The translations under genes and the position numbers were made by a program. From positions 1-5,635 of the forward strand of contig JAEZXF010000533.1 in NCBI GenBank assembly GCA_023419995.1: DNA of 5,635 bases. The letters run 5' to 3'. Origin of the DNA: Pseudomonadota bacterium (GTDB taxonomy: Bacteria > Pseudomonadota > Alphaproteobacteria > Rhizobiales > Rhizobiaceae). Within the stretch, counting starts at the first letter, position 1, and each line of letters starts with the position of its first letter. The notes beneath the pieces were generated by a model. The model made no database searches. It was not told the DNA's origin and was given only the letters and a program-made list of their open reading frames with translations. Below, in pieces: positions 4,873-5,635 of this stretch.

Positions 4873-5635
4873 CAGTGCGCCCTCGCATATTCCTGATAGA
4901 GATCGCCGCCGAAACGCGCCTGCCGCACCTCGCGGAAGCCGGCGGGAACGGACGACGGCAGCAGGGGCGACGCGACGCCGCCCGCGCCGACGGCATCCGG
5001 CCCGGTGAAGAGGGCGATGCGGTCGACCAGCCCCTCGTCGAGGAAGTGCCGCGCGGTCTCCGCGCCGCCCTCGACCATCAGCGTCATGTAGCCCTGCGCG
5101 CCGAGGTCCTCGAGCAGTTCCGGCAGGGCGATGCGCCCCTCGTGCAGCTCGACGGCGAGGAAGCCGACGCCGCGCTCGGCAAGCACCTGCCGGCGCGCCT
5201 CGTCGGCGTCCACCGAGGAGGCGAGAAGCACCGGCACCTGCCTCGCCGTGGCGGCGAGCCGCGAGCCCGGCGGCAGGCGCAGCGCGGCGTCGAGCACGAT
5301 GCGCGCCGGCGAGCGGGTTTCGAGGCCCGGGAGGCGGCAGGTGAGCTCGGGATCGTCGGCGAGCGCGGTGCCGATGCCGACGAGGATAGCGCTCGATTCC
5401 GCCCGCATCACGTGCACCTGCCGGCGCGAGACCGGCCCGGTGATCGCCACCTGCCCCTCGCCCCGCCGGCCGATCATGCCGTCGGCGGAAACCGCAAGCT
5501 TGAGAGTCACTTCCGGCCGCTTGCTGACGGACCGAGTCAGGTAGCCGGCGAGCTGCTCCGCGGCCTCGCCGGCCAGCACGCCCTCCGCGACCTCGATGCC
5601 GGCCGAGCGCAGGATGGCGTCGCCCCGGCCGGAGA
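4872..5635 (-). CDS. ribD: Bifunctional riboflavin biosynthesis protein RibD, C-terminal 254 residues, 5' end outside window
   Basis: RibD deaminates 2,5-diamino-6-ribosylamino-4(3H)-pyrimidinone 5'-phosphate and then reduces the ribosyl side chain with NADPH, early steps of riboflavin synthesis. The frame is open to the window edge. The visible part starts at the end of the deaminase domain (SGRGDAILRSAGIEV, typical of the inter-domain region) and contains the whole reductase domain. The reductase shows VTLKLAVSADGMIG, then VGIGTALADDPELTCR with the conserved DDPxLT pattern, ARIVLDAALRLP, and near the end LMVEGGAETARHFL with the conserved EGG. The zinc-binding deaminase motifs lie outside the window. 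An in-frame GTG at 5579 could be taken as a start, but conserved RibD sequence continues upstream of it. The gene overlaps ribE by one base. Confidence 0.95.
   Translation of the reverse strand, partial: SGRGDAILRSAGIEVAEGVLAGEAAEQLAGYLTRSVSKRPEVTLKLAVSADGMIGRRGEGQVAITGPVSRRQVHVMRAESSAILVGIGTALADDPELTCRLPGLETRSPARIVLDAALRLPPGSRLAATARQVPVLLASSVDADEARRQVLAERGVGFLAVELHEGRIALPELLEDLGAQGYMTLMVEGGAETARHFLDEGLVDRIALFTGPDAVGAGGVASPLLPSSVPAGFREVRQARFGGDLYQEYARAH

Noticed and set aside
5577..5579. GTG at 5579 as the ribD start
   Set aside because: The frame continues upstream to the window edge with typical RibD inter-domain sequence, so the gene is cut by the window rather than starting here.

Overview
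The window is GC-rich chromosomal DNA whose gene order (ribD, ribE, ribH, nusB, an MFS transporter, hppA, all on the minus strand) and protein features are typical of an alphaproteobacterium. Hyphomicrobiales (Rhizobiales) is the most likely order; the genus cannot be told from the sequence. All host genes read right to left.

Layout in the direction of transcription. The right edge holds the 3' two thirds of ribD (reductase half, 5' end outside the window). It overlaps ribE (riboflavin synthase) by one base. A complete 844-bp IS5-family element of IS427 type follows, in the opposite orientation. After it come 144 bp of original intergenic DNA and then ribH (lumazine synthase), nusB (antitermination factor) and a 12-TM MFS transporter, joined by 4-base start/stop overlaps. 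A small hairpin with a short U-run and a sigma70-like promoter separate the transporter from hppA, a proton-pumping membrane pyrophosphatase whose 3' end lies beyond the left edge.

How they work together. RibD, RibH and RibE catalyse successive steps of riboflavin synthesis. NusB is a housekeeping transcription factor commonly encoded next to ribH. The MFS protein is of unknown substrate; its position makes a flavin-related role possible but unproven. HppA is an independent transcription unit that energises the membrane using pyrophosphate.

The most distinctive feature is the IS insertion. It targeted a CTAG tetranucleotide that contains the ribE stop codon. The target duplication regenerated that stop, so the RibE protein is unchanged, but the rib-nusB transcription unit is split by 848 bp of antiparallel DNA. 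The element looks intact: terminal inverted repeats, perfect target duplication, DDE residues, and two ORFs joined by an A4G6 frameshift run. I see no evidence of an undescribed multi-gene system here; the novelty is the precise insertion and its consequences for the operon.
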